Notes: generated by a model from the sequence alone, not told the origin. Counted from the stretch's first letter, positions 30,901 through 42,647 are shown. The stretch: DNA of 64,000 nucleotides from Planctomycetaceae bacterium (GCA_027487775.1 JAIYCY010000017.1:1-64000); one strand, 5' to 3'. Translations and numbers: made by a program.

Positions 30901-31840
30901 CCGTGCGGGACGGCGTGGCTTCAACGGCCGCACCTTCAGCCGCACCTTCGACTGCGGCGGCTTCGACAGCTACCGGCTCACCACTGGCAGGCGCATCAGC
31001 CGCCACGGCGGCTCCCGACGCGGCAACGGCTCCCGACGCGGCAACGGCTGCTGTGTCACCGGCTGCTGTGTCACCAGCTGCTGTGTCACCAGCCGCAGCT
31101 GCGGGCATCGAGGCTGCCGACGCTCTGCTGCGAATGTCGGCGAGATATTGACTGGGCTTACGGGCAAAGAGACCAGGCTGGAAGCCCGCGGCATCGAGGG
31201 CGGCGAACTTCGGCTCGGCGGAGGCGAAGTCATTGGCCCGAAATGCTCGGACGGCATCGTTGTAGACGTCGCGAAGCTTGACGCCCGAAGCATCAAGCTT
31301 GCTCTTCGCGAGCGCGATCTGTTCGTTGGCCTTGGCAACTGTTCCTTCGTCGGCAAAGGCATTGCCACGCGCGGCGCTATAGCCGGCAAGGGCTGCGATC
31401 GTGTCGCCGTCGTTGAGCGACTTCTCCGCCTGCTCAAAGGTCGCGCGGGCGGCCTTGCGGGCGTCGGCGGCGCTGCTGGCCTCAGCCAGGAGCGCGTCGA
31501 ATCGCGGCTTGAGATCAGCGGGGATCGCGTCGGGCGTGAGCTGTCCGAGCGTGGTCACGGCTTCTTCGTACTGACGGGCACCGAGTTCCGTCGCCGCCTG
31601 AGCGAGCACCGCTCCGGCGTCGCCGTTCTGTGCCAGCAGGCTCACCAGAGCGACATCAACGGTCGCCGCGGACGACTGCTGAGCGTCGGCCCGCTCGGTC
31701 GCACCCGCGAGGACCGCCACGGTCGCACCCGCGATGGCAGAATATCTCAACAGCGAAGGCGAATGCTGGCCTTCAGTTGCTGCGACTGGATTGGACGGAA
31801 CGGACGATTCGCAATGGGCGAGTGGAAGGTCGGCTGACAC
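27953..31840 (-). CDS. very large secretin (GspD/PilQ family) with N-terminal helical repeats
   Basis: Outer-membrane secretin of about 1295 residues. The GTG at 31840 is chosen because AAAGGAGG lies six bases upstream. A signal sequence (SAIAGATVAVLAGATERADA) is followed by tetratricopeptide-like helices; two related modules (YNDAVRAFRANDFASAEPKF with FARKPSQYLADIRSR, and YDAGVTAYKANDLVAAKIAF with FQTSPDRFLDRIDAR) are separated by Ala/Pro-rich linkers, one with AAGDT repeats. A further TPR region and coiled coil lead to an STN-like domain (NIFVNWNVLEAAGIDKM to DDGVITIST), an N-domain, and the C-terminal secretin barrel (VEARFVTVQRNFLEEVGVDFDF; GVPVLSKIPFLKRLFTNR). It should form the channel for a type II secretion or type IV pilus machine. 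Confidence 0.92.
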   Translation of the reverse strand: MSADLPLAHCESSVPSNPVAATEGQHSPSLLRYSAIAGATVAVLAGATERADAQQSSAATVDVALVSLLAQNGDAGAVLAQAATELGARQYEEAVTTLGQLTPDAIPADLKPRFDALLAEASSAADARKAARATFEQAEKSLNDGDTIAALAGYSAARGNAFADEGTVAKANEQIALAKSKLDASGVKLRDVYNDAVRAFRANDFASAEPKFAALDAAGFQPGLFARKPSQYLADIRSRASAASMPAAAAGDTAAGDTAAGDTAAVAASGAVAASGAAVAADAPASGEPVAVEAAAVEGAAEGAAVEATPSRTARDAYDAGVTAYKANDLVAAKIAFEEAKSLNYRTRLFQTSPDRFLDRIDARLKQQAAAEARAVQAASAAAAAEAAASTASSTDAPAVNPQSPMRVTAPDASEAAAADAPAADAPAVEAPAAATPAVEAPVAMESAQVEQAAVEPVAAAAPAAATALEATAAAERARAEAASLEAASLVRFANEARDAKRYQAALDLYSKALERDPSNADAKAGVASTQAILGLDTARPDFTTQYADRIRQRQEAIRFSFNSAMEEARLAREANKFDEARNALIKAQAVRDADPSIFAGSDVSSFDTAIKAEQSAIASTEAAELARVRAEEQSRRVTEQQAAAAAEETRRRETIANLTSQAQLLGRQRKYKEALAVIKQIKVIDPDNAYAISAEPLIWDAKQLQEQRQAIEAMDRAVVDVFNQAEAARVPIPEILSYPDDWPDISVRRDRTVAMERGGAIDAQTEALLDSVLPEMRFDQTAFQDVVEYLRDTTQANIFVNWNVLEAAGIDKMTQIDTRLRNIKFRKVLEIILRSADLAGVGLGYTIDDGVITISTSEDLARNTKTFTYDIRDLLVSIPTFDNAPEFNLDSGGGEGGGGSPFGGGGGGDDADEGEADELIEQIITLIIETIATDSWKDNGGLVGSIQELGGQLIITQTPENHGLITDLLRKLRETRAIQVNVEARFVTVQRNFLEEVGVDFDFQFNVDYGNFPGSGFNPNSSFSPVLVSQNLVNNDANSAARGFTSAGALISGGPGNLGQEAASNNYGTTAGISAFLDDFRASLLLRAVQLGQYTSTLTAPRITLFNGQRGWVIVSTQQSYVSDLEVVASSGAIGFDPEVETINTGVVLDVQATVSADRKYVTLTLRPSLSRLIALRQFQVAQATAGGADGGGGDGGQAGVALGFIQQPEIELTQLQTTVSVPDRGTLLLGGQTVSGVIERESGVPVLSKIPFLKRLFTNRGSSKDESVLLILVKPTIIIQREIEAEAYPNLQQ

Positions 31841-32369
31841 GACGCTCCTCCTTTGGGAGTCACTGAAACCCTGCTTCAGAAACCAAACCAATCGCGTCTC
31901 ATCTCCCGGCCCGAGCCGGTCGAATCTCACGCCGGCCTGAAGCACCCGACCCATCCGACGGTCGAGCCAGACACGAGAAGACAGCCCCGCGGCTTTATGC
32001 CGGTGGTCGGGGCGAGCATACTCGTGAAAAGCATCAACATACGAATGAGACGGCCTGTTGTTGTAGAACCCGGTGTCTACTCAATAAACAAGTCGCCGCT
32101 TAAGGCAACTTGAACTTCAACCAAGACAGCACACGCAGGCACGACGCTTTCACACATCTTCCCTGCTATCCCTGTTCACTGCCCTGACTCAGCCCGAGAA
32201 TAAGCCACTTACGAGGTCTATCCCGAGCAGAGATTTCGGATGCTACCCAAGGCGTTTAGGTGTTGCAAATCATTCGCTTCGGTTCAACGCCGTGAAATTT
32301 CCGATCACACCCCCAACACACCCCAATTGCCCGACTGATTCGCACCACTTCAACGCCCAGTTCACGACA
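31841..32369. other. intergenic region upstream of secretin
   Basis: About 530 bp between the secretin start and the FmdB gene stop, both minus strand. It carries the strong ribosome-binding site of the secretin gene at its left end (31847-31854) and presumably its promoter. An in-frame extension of the secretin to 31954 exists but lacks a good start. No other gene, repeat or RNA motif was recognised. Confidence 0.5.
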
Positions 32370-32903
32370 TCATTTCTTCGAGGACCTCGACCTGCCGGAT
32401 GGCCTTTGACCCGACTTCGATGACCCGGAACTTCCCGTCGATGACACGGAAACACTCGATGACGACGATGATGTGGCCGATGATGTGGCCGATGACGATC
32501 CGCCTGATGACGATGCACTCCCCGAACTCGAGACCTGGCCTGAGCCCGACTTCTTCGAGCCCGAATCGCCCGCCGTCGATGGCCCCCCGTCCGACTTCCT
32601 CTCCATGCCCGCAGGCTTGCCCGCGTCTGCGGGCTTGTCCGCGCTCGCCGGCTTGTCCGCGCTCGCGGGCTTGTCCGCGCTCGCGGGCTTGTCCGCGTCG
32701 GCGGCCTTCTTGTAGTTCTCGGAGCGGTAATCCGTCTCGTAAAATCCTCCACCCTTAAAAATGATCCCCGCGCCGATGCTGATCTTGCGCTTCACCTTTC
32801 GCTTACGACATTCAGGACACACCCGCACAGGTGCAGCCGTAATCGATTGAAACTGCTCAAACTCATGCGAGCAGGCCTCGCAAACATATTCGTACGTGGG
32901 CAT
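32370..32903 (-). CDS. FmdB-family zinc ribbon protein with repeat tail
   Basis: A 177-residue protein. The first 60 residues are the FmdB/CxxC zinc ribbon: MPTYEYVCEACSHEFEQFQS, then VCPECRKRKVKRKISIGAGIIFKGGGFYETDY. Cys pairs C9/C12 and the later CPEC form the zinc site. The tail is low complexity: ADKPAS repeated in an 18-bp DNA unit about five times (32609-32700), then Ser/Gly-rich and basic residues. Proteins of this family are often found near stress or one-carbon genes, but their role is not settled. ATG 32903 has GGAG eight bases upstream. It is the last gene of a dnaJ-grpE-fmdB group with gaps of about 118 bp. Confidence 0.85.
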   Translation of the reverse strand: MPTYEYVCEACSHEFEQFQSITAAPVRVCPECRKRKVKRKISIGAGIIFKGGGFYETDYRSENYKKAADADKPASADKPASADKPASADKPADAGKPAGMERKSDGGPSTAGDSGSKKSGSGQVSSSGSASSSGGSSSATSSATSSSSSSVSVSSTGSSGSSKSGQRPSGRSRSSKK

Positions 32904-33021
32904 GGAAGGCTCTCCGGGAAAAAGCGAAAGACGTTCCGTCGTCCTCGTCAATGGTCGGCATCACAGGATCGACTTGATGCCCACCATCAGCTTGATGAAA
33001 ACACCGTGACTCGCGATCGCG

Positions 33022-33612
33022 TCACTTGCTCGCCGCCACTGCGACCTGTGCAGGACGGATCACGCGACCCTTCATCGAAAAACCCTTCTGTAGCAACTGC
33101 GTGATCGAACCTTCCGGAAGGTCGCTCGGCTGCTGAATCAACGCTTGATGCTGATTCGGATCAAACGCATCACCAGACCGCGGCGCGATCTCTTCAACCG
33201 ACTGACCCACCAGGGCCGTTCGAAGCTGCTCACGCACCAGCGCGATACCCTTCAGCAAATCGTTGGTGTCGATTTTCGATACATCCTGAGCCAGCGCGCG
33301 ATCGAAATTGTCGATCACCGGTAAAAGCGTCCGAACGAGCGACTCGTTCGCGTAGGCATGACGCTGCTCGGCATCGGCTTCAAGTCGCCGACGTGAATTC
33401 GCAAAGTCTGCCTGCACACGCGCGAGCTTCTCCATAAATGCGTGCTTCTCGGCACGCAACGCATCGACCTCGGCCTGCAGATTCAAAACCTGATCGATCG
33501 AATCCTCCGAAGCCAATTCGGCATCGGCAACGGCTTCGCCGTCCAGAAGATCATCGTTGGCGTCGATCGCCTCACCGCGATCAGGGTCATTATGCTTCGG
33601 TTTTTCGCTCAT
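33022..33612 (-). CDS. grpE: nucleotide exchange factor GrpE
   Basis: A 196-residue GrpE, the co-chaperone that releases ADP from DnaK. An acidic N-terminus leads to the long dimerising coiled coil (LNLQAEVDALRAEKHAFMEKLARVQADFANSRRR), then LVRTLLPVIDNFDRAL and the beta-wing segment FDPNQHQALIQQPS...GSITQLLQKGFSMKGRVIRPAQVAV. All family landmarks are in order and the length is normal. It lies about 115 bp downstream of dnaJ. dnaK is not in the window. Confidence 0.96.
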   Translation of the reverse strand: MSEKPKHNDPDRGEAIDANDDLLDGEAVADAELASEDSIDQVLNLQAEVDALRAEKHAFMEKLARVQADFANSRRRLEADAEQRHAYANESLVRTLLPVIDNFDRALAQDVSKIDTNDLLKGIALVREQLRTALVGQSVEEIAPRSGDAFDPNQHQALIQQPSDLPEGSITQLLQKGFSMKGRVIRPAQVAVAASK

Positions 33613-33727
33613 CGGTTTCTCACATCATTCATGTCAAATGGTTTCTTGCTTTTGCTGTCCAATTCGAGCTTTCAACGGCTCGGCGACCCATTCAGGATGC
33701 AGACGCATCCGAACAACGACCCTGTCA

Positions 33728-34858
33728 TCAATCGCCCGAAAACATCGATTTCACCTTGTCGAAAAATCCCTTGCGGGCGGGCGTGATGTCGGCGTCTTCC
33801 GTGCGGGCAAATTCTTCGAGCAGGTGACGCTGCTTGTCCGTCAGCTTCTTCGGAATCTCGATCATCACCTGCACGATCTGATCGCCGTTGCGATAGCTGC
33901 GCAGATCCGGCAGACCACGTCCCTTGATCTTAAACACCTCGCCGTGCTGCGTACCGGCCGGTATGTCGAGCGACTCCATCCCCTTGAGTGTTGGAACTTC
34001 CAGCGTCGCACCCAGCGTCGCCTGCGAAAAGCTGACAGGCACCTGACACACCACGTCGTTCCCGTGTCGTGCAAACACCGGATGCGGCTTGACCACGATA
34101 TAGCAATGCAGGTCGCCGGGAGGCGCTGAAGCCTCGCCGGGCTCGCCCTCTCCTGCTATCCGAACCGCCTGCCCTTCCTGCACGCCGGCTGGAATCTTGA
34201 TCGTAACCTGACGCTTCCGTGCCACGCGGCCGTGCCCGTTGCAGTCGCCACAACGATCCTTCACGATCGTCCCCTTGCCCCGGCAATTCGGACACGTCGT
34301 CACCATCCTGAACATCCCGCCAAGCCCAGCCTGCGCCACACGACCCTGTCCGCCGCACACGTTGCAGACCACCGGGCTCGTCCCCGGCTTGGCTCCACTC
34401 CCCTTGCATGTCTCGCAAGCGTCCTGACGCTCAAACTCGATCGTCTTCTCCGCACCGGTTGCCACCTCGTTCAACGAGAGCTCCACCTGTGTCTCAAGAT
34501 CGTATCCACGACTCGCACGTGCCTGGCCGCGGCGACCGAATCCGAATCCGCCCGAAAACATCTCCTCGAACATCGAGAAGATGTCACCAACATCCATGTT
34601 CTGATAGTTGTGCGTCTGCCCGCTTACGCCTGCATGCCCCATCTGGTCATAACGCGCACGCTTGGACTCATCTGACAACACCTCATACGCTTCCGACGCC
34701 TCCTTGAATCGAAGCTCCGCGTCGTTCTTGTCCGACTCGCTCACGCGGTCGGGGTGATACTTCATCGCCAACTTGCGATAAGCGCGCTTGATCTCATCGG
34801 CACTTGCAGATTTCTCCACGCCGAGAACGTCGTAATAATCACGCTTGGTGGCTGGCAT
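33728..34858 (-). CDS. dnaJ: chaperone DnaJ (Hsp40)
   Basis: A 376-residue type I Hsp40. The J domain ([31 protein letters not shown]) has the HPD tripeptide; a Gly/Phe-rich stretch ([12 protein letters not shown]) follows; the zinc centre has four motifs, [24 protein letters not shown] and CGDCNGHG; the C-terminal substrate-binding domain follows ([21 protein letters not shown]). It stimulates the DnaK ATPase and delivers unfolded clients. AAGGA precedes the ATG. It is first in a dnaJ-grpE-fmdB group. Confidence 0.97.
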   Translation of the reverse strand: MPATKRDYYDVLGVEKSASADEIKRAYRKLAMKYHPDRVSESDKNDAELRFKEASEAYEVLSDESKRARYDQMGHAGVSGQTHNYQNMDVGDIFSMFEEMFSGGFGFGRRGQARASRGYDLETQVELSLNEVATGAEKTIEFERQDACETCKGSGAKPGTSPVVCNVCGGQGRVAQAGLGGMFRMVTTCPNCRGKGTIVKDRCGDCNGHGRVARKRQVTIKIPAGVQEGQAVRIAGEGEPGEASAPPGDLHCYIVVKPHPVFARHGNDVVCQVPVSFSQATLGATLEVPTLKGMESLDIPAGTQHGEVFKIKGRGLPDLRSYRNGDQIVQVMIEIPKKLTDKQRHLLEEFARTEDADITPARKGFFDKVKSMFSGD

Positions 34859-35020
34859 CAGCTGTTCCTTATCCGCAAGTGCAACTCGTCCTCAAACGAT
34901 CGTCCTGAAAATGAAAGTGAGTCTTCGGGGCATCAGATCTGACATCACTAAAAACCAAATTTCAACTGAACACCTACATACACATATTCGCTTACTGCGT
35001 TCCCGCCATCTCATGCCAAA

Positions 35021-36682
35021 CTACGATACAACGCGCGGCGACTCACCGACCCGAGGACGAACTTTAGCCATGATCCGGCCAATGACCAGACGCTGAACCG
35101 TATCCTTCGCCTCGCGAAAATCCTGACGCGACAAAAGCCAAATCAAGGGAATGTAGATGACTGGAGCGGCCAACGGCATGATGAGCTGCAGACCCCAGCC
35201 AAGTCGATCCGACTGAACAAGGCCAGCAACCTGCTGTTGCAACAGCCAAACCACCAATCCACTGACAACGGCCGCCAGCACCGGCACGGCATGCATCTTC
35301 ACAACCATCCACGCCGCTGCCCAGAGTGATCCGCCGTGCAGTCGGAACGCCATCGCCCCCGTCATCGGATCGAAAATCGCAAAGAACACCATCACCGCGA
35401 TCGCCACCGTCAACGCACTGCCCAACCCGCTCGCCAGCAAAACCACAGTCACAAACACCGCCGCCCAACTCAGCATCCAAATCGCGTATAAACGCACCCG
35501 ACCTTCAGCCACAAACAACGCCTGCGACGGAAACGACACAACACGGAACATCGTCCCGGCACTCAAGATCACGCCCAGAGTAATCGCCAGCGACCACTTC
35601 TCCGCCCCAAAACAAAGCCGCACAAAGGGCGCGAACGCCAGCGTCTGCATCACACACAAAATCGGTGTCAACAACAACAACTGCCGACAACATGAAGCAA
35701 ACATCCCACGCCGACGCTCAATCGATTCCACGTGCGCGAACGCCGGCATCAGCACCGCCGACAAACCTGCGCTCAACATAAACACCGCCTGCACCGCAAG
35801 CGTGTATCCGAAAAAATACTGACCCGTGACCTGCTCCGACTGAAACCAACTCAAACCCAGATAATTCGACTGAGCAATCACCAAATACGCAAACGTCCCC
35901 GCAGAAATCCAGCCACTCTCCACCACAATCGGCCGGATTCGGGAAAGCTCAAATCCCCACTTCGGACGCACACCGGTCTTGCCCACATACAAACACAAAC
36001 GCACGACGCCAAGCAGCGTCGTCGGAATGATTATGCTGTACGCTCCAAAACCCAGCTTCGCCAAAACAATCGAAATGACCGCCTGAGCCAGAAAGATGCT
36101 CACACCCACACGCGTGAGAAAACCGAAAGCCATCCGACTATTCAACACGCCGGAATAGGGCGCAGTGATTGACTGCACAAAGTTACCCAGAATCCCGATC
36201 AGCAGACATCCCAGAAACTGATCCGACTCACCAAACCGACCGGCCAGCAACGGGGACGCGGCCAGCGTCAGGATCAACCCAAAACTCGAAAGCAACAACG
36301 TCAACCATAAACACGCGTTGATCCATAGATGCAATTCACGCGGACGCCGACTCAGAAAACTCGTTGTGCTCAACAGATTGCCCGGGTTGGCCAGCGTGCA
36401 GATCGCCGTCACGCTCGCAACCACACCGAAATGCGAATCCAGGAGCAGCCATCCCAACACCAATTGCGACAGAAGGGTAATGACCTTCGTCGCAACCGTG
36501 TTGAGAAATACCCACGCAAACCCAGATGCGACACGCTGACCCATCCCAGAGTCCGCTGCCGCCGAAGACACGGATGCTGCCTTGCCATCCAACACCGAGT
36601 CCGCAACAGTCGATTCGATTGACGCGGACGAGTCGCTGGTTTGCGGTTTGTCCGCAGGAGCATCGCGGTCGGGTTGACTCAT
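35021..36682 (-). CDS. polysaccharide flippase (Wzx/MATE-like)
   Basis: A 553-residue integral membrane protein with about 12-14 TM helices after a polar 45-residue N-terminus. The early segment SGFAWVFLNTVATKVITLLSQLVLGWLL, the pattern of paired helices and the motif FPSQALFVAEGRVRLYAIW fit the polysaccharide-transport family of the MOP superfamily, which moves lipid-linked sugar units across the inner membrane. No glycosyltransferase genes accompany it here. It lies between groEL and dnaJ on the same strand, with gaps of 85 and 162 bp, so it may be transcribed with them but need not be related in function. Confidence 0.82.
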   Translation of the reverse strand: MSQPDRDAPADKPQTSDSSASIESTVADSVLDGKAASVSSAAADSGMGQRVASGFAWVFLNTVATKVITLLSQLVLGWLLLDSHFGVVASVTAICTLANPGNLLSTTSFLSRRPRELHLWINACLWLTLLLSSFGLILTLAASPLLAGRFGESDQFLGCLLIGILGNFVQSITAPYSGVLNSRMAFGFLTRVGVSIFLAQAVISIVLAKLGFGAYSIIIPTTLLGVVRLCLYVGKTGVRPKWGFELSRIRPIVVESGWISAGTFAYLVIAQSNYLGLSWFQSEQVTGQYFFGYTLAVQAVFMLSAGLSAVLMPAFAHVESIERRRGMFASCCRQLLLLTPILCVMQTLAFAPFVRLCFGAEKWSLAITLGVILSAGTMFRVVSFPSQALFVAEGRVRLYAIWMLSWAAVFVTVVLLASGLGSALTVAIAVMVFFAIFDPMTGAMAFRLHGGSLWAAAWMVVKMHAVPVLAAVVSGLVVWLLQQQVAGLVQSDRLGWGLQLIMPLAAPVIYIPLIWLLSRQDFREAKDTVQRLVIGRIMAKVRPRVGESPRVVS

Positions 36683-36767
36683 GCAAACCTCACCGTCAAC
36701 CCGCCGCTGGGATCAGGCCCGGTCGAACCAAAAATCCCACAGACTCCACGCAAAAGGCAAGCCCAAC

Positions 36768-38396
36768 TCACACCACCGCGCCGGCGACCGCGTTCTGGGC
36801 CCTGCCGTCCTTTTCCTTGTACTCGGTGATCAACACATCCGTCGTCAACGCAAGCCCGGAAACACTGGCAGCGTTCAACAACGCGGTCTTGCTCACCTTC
36901 GCAGGATCAATGACGCCCATCTTGTACAGATCGCCGTACTCATCGGTGGCAGCGTTGTAGCCAAAGCCTTCGCCCTTGCCTTCAAGAATCTTCGCGACGA
37001 CGACTTCGCCGTCTTCACCGGCGTTGTCCGCAATCTGTCGCGTCGGTGCCTTGAGCGCATCCGCGATGATCCTATAGCCCAGCGCCTCGTCGCCTTTGGC
37101 CTTCTTGGCGGCAAGTTCGACCGACTCGATCGCACGCAAAAACGCAACGCCACCGCCAGGAACAATCCCTTCCTCAGCGGCCGCGCGGGTCGCGTGCAGC
37201 GCGTCGTCAATCAAGTCCTTACGCTCCTTCATCTCCGTCTCGGTCGTCGCGCCAGCCTTGATCACCGCAACACCGCCAGTCAGCTTGGCCAGACGCTCCT
37301 GCAGCTTCTCCCGATCGTAATCACTCGTCGTCGACTCGATCTGCTTGCGAATCTGCTCAGAACGACCTTCAACATCCTTCTTCTTGCCCGCCCCTTCCAC
37401 AACCAGCGTGTTCTCCTTACCCACGACAACCTTCTTGGCAGATCCAAGATCCGACAACTCGATGTTCTCGAGCTTGATCCCAAGATCTTCACTGAAGAAC
37501 TTCCCACCGGTGACCACCGCAAGATCGCCCATGATCGCCTTGCGACGATCGCCAAAGCCCGGCGCCTTCACGGCCACCACGTTAAGCACGCCACGCAGCT
37601 TGTTCACCACCAGGGCGGCCAGCGCTTCGCTCTCAACGTCTTCCGCGATGATCAACAACGGACGACTTCCCGTCACAACATTGTTCAATAGCGGCAAAAT
37701 CTCCGCGAGATTCGAGATCTTCTTCTCGTAAAGCAGGATGTAAGGATTCTCCAGTTCAGCCTCGAGCGTGGTCGGATTGGTCATGAAGTACGGAGAGAGA
37801 TAGCCCTTGTCGAACTGCATTCCCTCGGTGTACTCGAGCGTGCTCTCGGTGCTCTTGCCTTCATCGACCGTGATGACACCTTCCTTGCCGACCTTCGCCA
37901 TCGCGTCAGCAAGAAGCTGACCAATATGCTCATCGCCGTTCGCGCTGATGGTCGCAACCTTCTTGTAGTCATCCGCGCCCTTCACCTTGCGAGCAAGCTG
38001 CGTGATCGCCTCAGCGGCGACATCGGCAGCCTTCAGGATGCCGCGCTGGACCGCCACGGTGTTCACACCGCTCGTCACGTGCTTCAGGCCTTCCAGGAAA
38101 ATCGCCTCCGCCAAGACAACCGCTGTCGTCGTGCCGTCGCCCGCGACATCGCCCGTCTTGCTCGCAACGGTGTTCACGAGCTTCGCACCCATGTTCTCGA
38201 ACGGCTGCGGCAACTCGATCTCCTTCGAAACACTCACGCCGTCCTTCGTAATGCGCGGACCGCCGTAGCTCTTTTGAAGCACCACGTTGCGACCCTTCGG
38301 TCCCAGCGTCGCCTTGACAGCGCGGGCCAACTTGCTCAAACCGGCCGCAATCTGCTGCCGGGCCTCATTGTTAAACACCATCTGCTTGGCGGACAT
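36768..38396 (-). CDS. groEL: chaperonin GroEL, divergent second copy without GGM tail
   Basis: A 542-residue 60-kDa chaperonin. ATP-site motifs are intact: [27 protein letters not shown] and the later [14 protein letters not shown]. The apical-domain segment [25 protein letters not shown] is present. The C-terminus ends [16 protein letters not shown] and has no Gly-Gly-Met repeat, unlike standard GroEL, so the tail that lines the folding cavity floor differs. AGAGG lies upstream of the ATG. groES is about 750 bp upstream, with the methyltransferase-like gene between. No CIRCE operator was found. Confidence 0.96.
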   Translation of the reverse strand: MSAKQMVFNNEARQQIAAGLSKLARAVKATLGPKGRNVVLQKSYGGPRITKDGVSVSKEIELPQPFENMGAKLVNTVASKTGDVAGDGTTTAVVLAEAIFLEGLKHVTSGVNTVAVQRGILKAADVAAEAITQLARKVKGADDYKKVATISANGDEHIGQLLADAMAKVGKEGVITVDEGKSTESTLEYTEGMQFDKGYLSPYFMTNPTTLEAELENPYILLYEKKISNLAEILPLLNNVVTGSRPLLIIAEDVESEALAALVVNKLRGVLNVVAVKAPGFGDRRKAIMGDLAVVTGGKFFSEDLGIKLENIELSDLGSAKKVVVGKENTLVVEGAGKKKDVEGRSEQIRKQIESTTSDYDREKLQERLAKLTGGVAVIKAGATTETEMKERKDLIDDALHATRAAAEEGIVPGGGVAFLRAIESVELAAKKAKGDEALGYRIIADALKAPTRQIADNAGEDGEVVVAKILEGKGEGFGYNAATDEYGDLYKMGVIDPAKVSKTALLNAASVSGLALTTDVLITEYKEKDGRAQNAVAGAVV

Positions 38397-38486
38397 GATT
38401 CAACCTCTTTCTATCTGGTTTTCAGGTTACTGTTCCTTCACACTGTTTCATTGAATCGCAACTTCAGCGAAACGTAATCACTCTCA

Positions 38487-39101
38487 TCACCACAACTGCC
38501 ACAGAGCAGGAAGTAGACGCCTCCCTGCATGGTTCTCGATCACTTCATAGAACTCGACGAGCAAGAAAAGCCACAAAAACGCACTGGTATCGATGACCAC
38601 TCGACGAAACGGACGCGTATACATCAGGATCGTCTCCTCGTCGCGATAAAGCCAAGGCCAGGGTACAAGCCTCGGAACTCGGCGACGATACGCTTCAAAC
38701 GCCTCGCCGAAAATCGCCTTCAGCCGCCTTTCCTCGTGCCTGATCACAAACGCGTAAAAAGTCTGGAAAAGAACAAACACAACCGCGATCAGAATTATAC
38801 TCTCAGTAATCGCGGCCACACCGATCGCACCCAGCATCGAAAAAAAGTAAAGCGGATTTCTCGAAATCGAATAGGGACCCGTGACGCAAAGCTCCAACGA
38901 TTTTCGGCCGCTTAGGTATGCAGCAGCCCATATCCGTCCGAGCGTCGCAACAATCAGCAGGCCAAATCCAACGTATTCCAAAGTCTCATTCAATGTCTCA
39001 CGATCTGCCGGAGGATGATTAAGCAAGGCGACACATATGAAGAGCAATGCTGCAACCGCAGTTGTCACTCTTCTTGCCCTCTCGAAGCGACTTCGGGCCA
39101 T
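38487..39101 (-). CDS. isoprenylcysteine carboxyl methyltransferase-like membrane protein
   Basis: A 204-residue membrane protein with about five helices. The core fits the ICMT/phospholipid-methyltransferase family: GPYSISRNPLYFFSMLGAIG contains the RNP-x-Y S-adenosylmethionine-site motif, and HEERRLKAIFGEAFEAYRRRVPRLVP is the typical C-terminal segment (E, FG, Y, VP). It may methylate a lipid or small hydrophobic substrate; the substrate is unknown in bacteria. It begins 46 bp downstream of groES and ends 90 bp before groEL. Confidence 0.82.
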   Translation of the reverse strand: MARSRFERARRVTTAVAALLFICVALLNHPPADRETLNETLEYVGFGLLIVATLGRIWAAAYLSGRKSLELCVTGPYSISRNPLYFFSMLGAIGVAAITESIILIAVVFVLFQTFYAFVIRHEERRLKAIFGEAFEAYRRRVPRLVPWPWLYRDEETILMYTRPFRRVVIDTSAFLWLFLLVEFYEVIENHAGRRLLPALWQLW

Positions 39102-39147
39102 CGATCACCATCCGATATCAGCGGCTACTCCGGGATCGTTCACCGCA

Positions 39148-39435
39148 TCACTCCAGCACACCAAGCACGTCGCTCTCCCGCAGGATCACGAACTTCTGAC
39201 CGTCAATCTCCACTTCAGTGCCGGAATACTTTCCATAGTAAACCTCATCACCCTTCTTCACCGCCACTTCCGTACGTTTGCCGTGGTCATCCACTCGACC
39301 CGGCCCGACCGCTACGACCTTGCCCTTCGTCGGCTTCTCTTTTGCCGCATCCGGAAGAAGGATCCCGCTCTTGGTCTTTTCCTCGGCAGCAGATTGCTGA
39401 ACCACAATACGATCGTTCAAAGGCTTAAGCTTCAT
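39148..39435 (-). CDS. groES: co-chaperonin GroES
   Basis: A 95-residue GroES, normal length. It starts MKLKPLNDRIVVQQSAAEEKT; the mobile loop (EEKTKSGILLPDAAKEK) that docks on GroEL and the PTKGKVVAVGPG and VYYGKYSGTEVEIDGQKFVILRESDVLGVL segments are all present. AGGAG lies six bases before the ATG. It sits between the two groEL genes on the same strand but is separated from each by one unrelated gene, so the usual groES-groEL order is broken. Confidence 0.97.
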   Translation of the reverse strand: MKLKPLNDRIVVQQSAAEEKTKSGILLPDAAKEKPTKGKVVAVGPGRVDDHGKRTEVAVKKGDEVYYGKYSGTEVEIDGQKFVILRESDVLGVLE

Positions 39436-39455
39436 CGATTTCTCCTATTTCTAAA

Positions 39456-39493
39456 CTTCGATACATTCCAATGTCTTCGATACATTCCAATGT
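39456..39493. repeat. two 19-bp direct repeats upstream of groES
   Basis: CTTCGATACATTCCAATGT occurs twice in direct succession, 21-58 bp upstream of the groES start codon. The position in the leader or promoter of a heat-shock gene makes a regulatory role possible, but the unit is not CIRCE and has no strong dyad. Confidence 0.8.
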
Positions 39494-39556
39494 CGTTGAC
39501 ACACACAACGTTCGACAAACCTTTCGTCCGTGAGCATGTCCGGCCCGACTCAATCA

Positions 39557-40423
39557 TCAGCCGCCCGAAACATCCGATGCAGACTCTCCACGCTGCGATT
39601 GCTGAGCAGACGCCCGCTCAAGCACCCGTGTCAATACAGGCCTCAACGCCGCTGACCATACGTCATAGCCCGCCTCGCTCAGGTGCAAACGATCGGGCCG
39701 AAAATACGCCGGCTCAGGCTGGCCCACTTCGTTCAACAGCAAATGCACGCCGTCGAAGTAAGTCACCCAACCCGGATTCGCCAGCGCCAACCCGCGAAGC
39801 ATCCCATTGAAGGCGTCCTGCTGCTCACGCCATCGCAACCGCGACGCCGACACCTTCACAGGAACCAATACAAGCTGCACATCCGGAAGGTCGGTCCGCA
39901 GACGTGCCGCAAACGTCTTCACCTCAGCCATCACCGCTTCTGGGGACTGCCCGCCTGCGATGTCATTGTCGCCCTGGTATACAGCAACAACCGCTGGCTT
40001 ATACTTCTCAACGATGCGGTCGTAATAGTAATTCACATGCCGCATCGCAGATCCACCAAACCCGCGATTGATGACCGGAAGGCCCGCAAAGTCGACATCC
40101 GTCTTCCATAGTCGAAATGTCGAACTTCCAACAAATAAAATCCCACCGGGGCCAGGCATCTTCTCTGCGTCGGCGGCCTCAAAAGCCACGATCTGCTCAA
40201 TAAAAGGCTCGGCCGGCTGGGTGGTCGGATTGGACTGAGGATGTTGGCCCGCAGCATCCATCAACTTCGTATTCCGGGACAATGCATCGGAATCCAAAGC
40301 ATCGGAATTCGAAGATGCATCAGACTGATCCCTTGACGCGGCACAACCCGCCGACCAACTCAAGAGCGCAGCCAGCGACATCGACAGCCAACGATTCAGA
40401 TGATGTCGCTCGCACAAGTGCAT
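39557..40423 (-). CDS. SGNH/GDSL-family lipoprotein hydrolase
   Basis: About 288 residues from the ATG at 40423, which gives a lipoprotein signal (LSMSLAALLSWSAGC, lipidated Cys about residue 23); a longer frame to 40528 lacks such an N-terminus. SGNH blocks are visible: block I ILFVGSSTFRLW (Ser), block II INRGFGGSAM (Gly), block III AVYQGDNDIAGG (Asn) and block V DRLHLSEAGY (Asp-x-x-His). It should be an esterase or lipase acting on polysaccharide or lipid at the envelope. It lies between groEL and groES. Confidence 0.85.
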   Translation of the reverse strand: MHLCERHHLNRWLSMSLAALLSWSAGCAASRDQSDASSNSDALDSDALSRNTKLMDAAGQHPQSNPTTQPAEPFIEQIVAFEAADAEKMPGPGGILFVGSSTFRLWKTDVDFAGLPVINRGFGGSAMRHVNYYYDRIVEKYKPAVVAVYQGDNDIAGGQSPEAVMAEVKTFAARLRTDLPDVQLVLVPVKVSASRLRWREQQDAFNGMLRGLALANPGWVTYFDGVHLLLNEVGQPEPAYFRPDRLHLSEAGYDVWSAALRPVLTRVLERASAQQSQRGESASDVSGG

Positions 40424-40535
40424 GCCACGCTCTTGACCAATCGAGATGAGCCAACAAGGCCCCTCGGAACCATCCACAAATCGAATTGAACTACACCCAT
40501 CGGAAACCGACCCTATCGGCCGATTCACGTCACGA

Positions 40536-42647
<2,112 letters not shown>

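Noticed and set aside
38397-39500. CIRCE operator at groES/groEL
   Set aside because: No TTAGCACTC-N9-GAGTGCTAA or close variant in any of the gaps upstream of groES or the groEL genes; only a 19-bp direct repeat was found.
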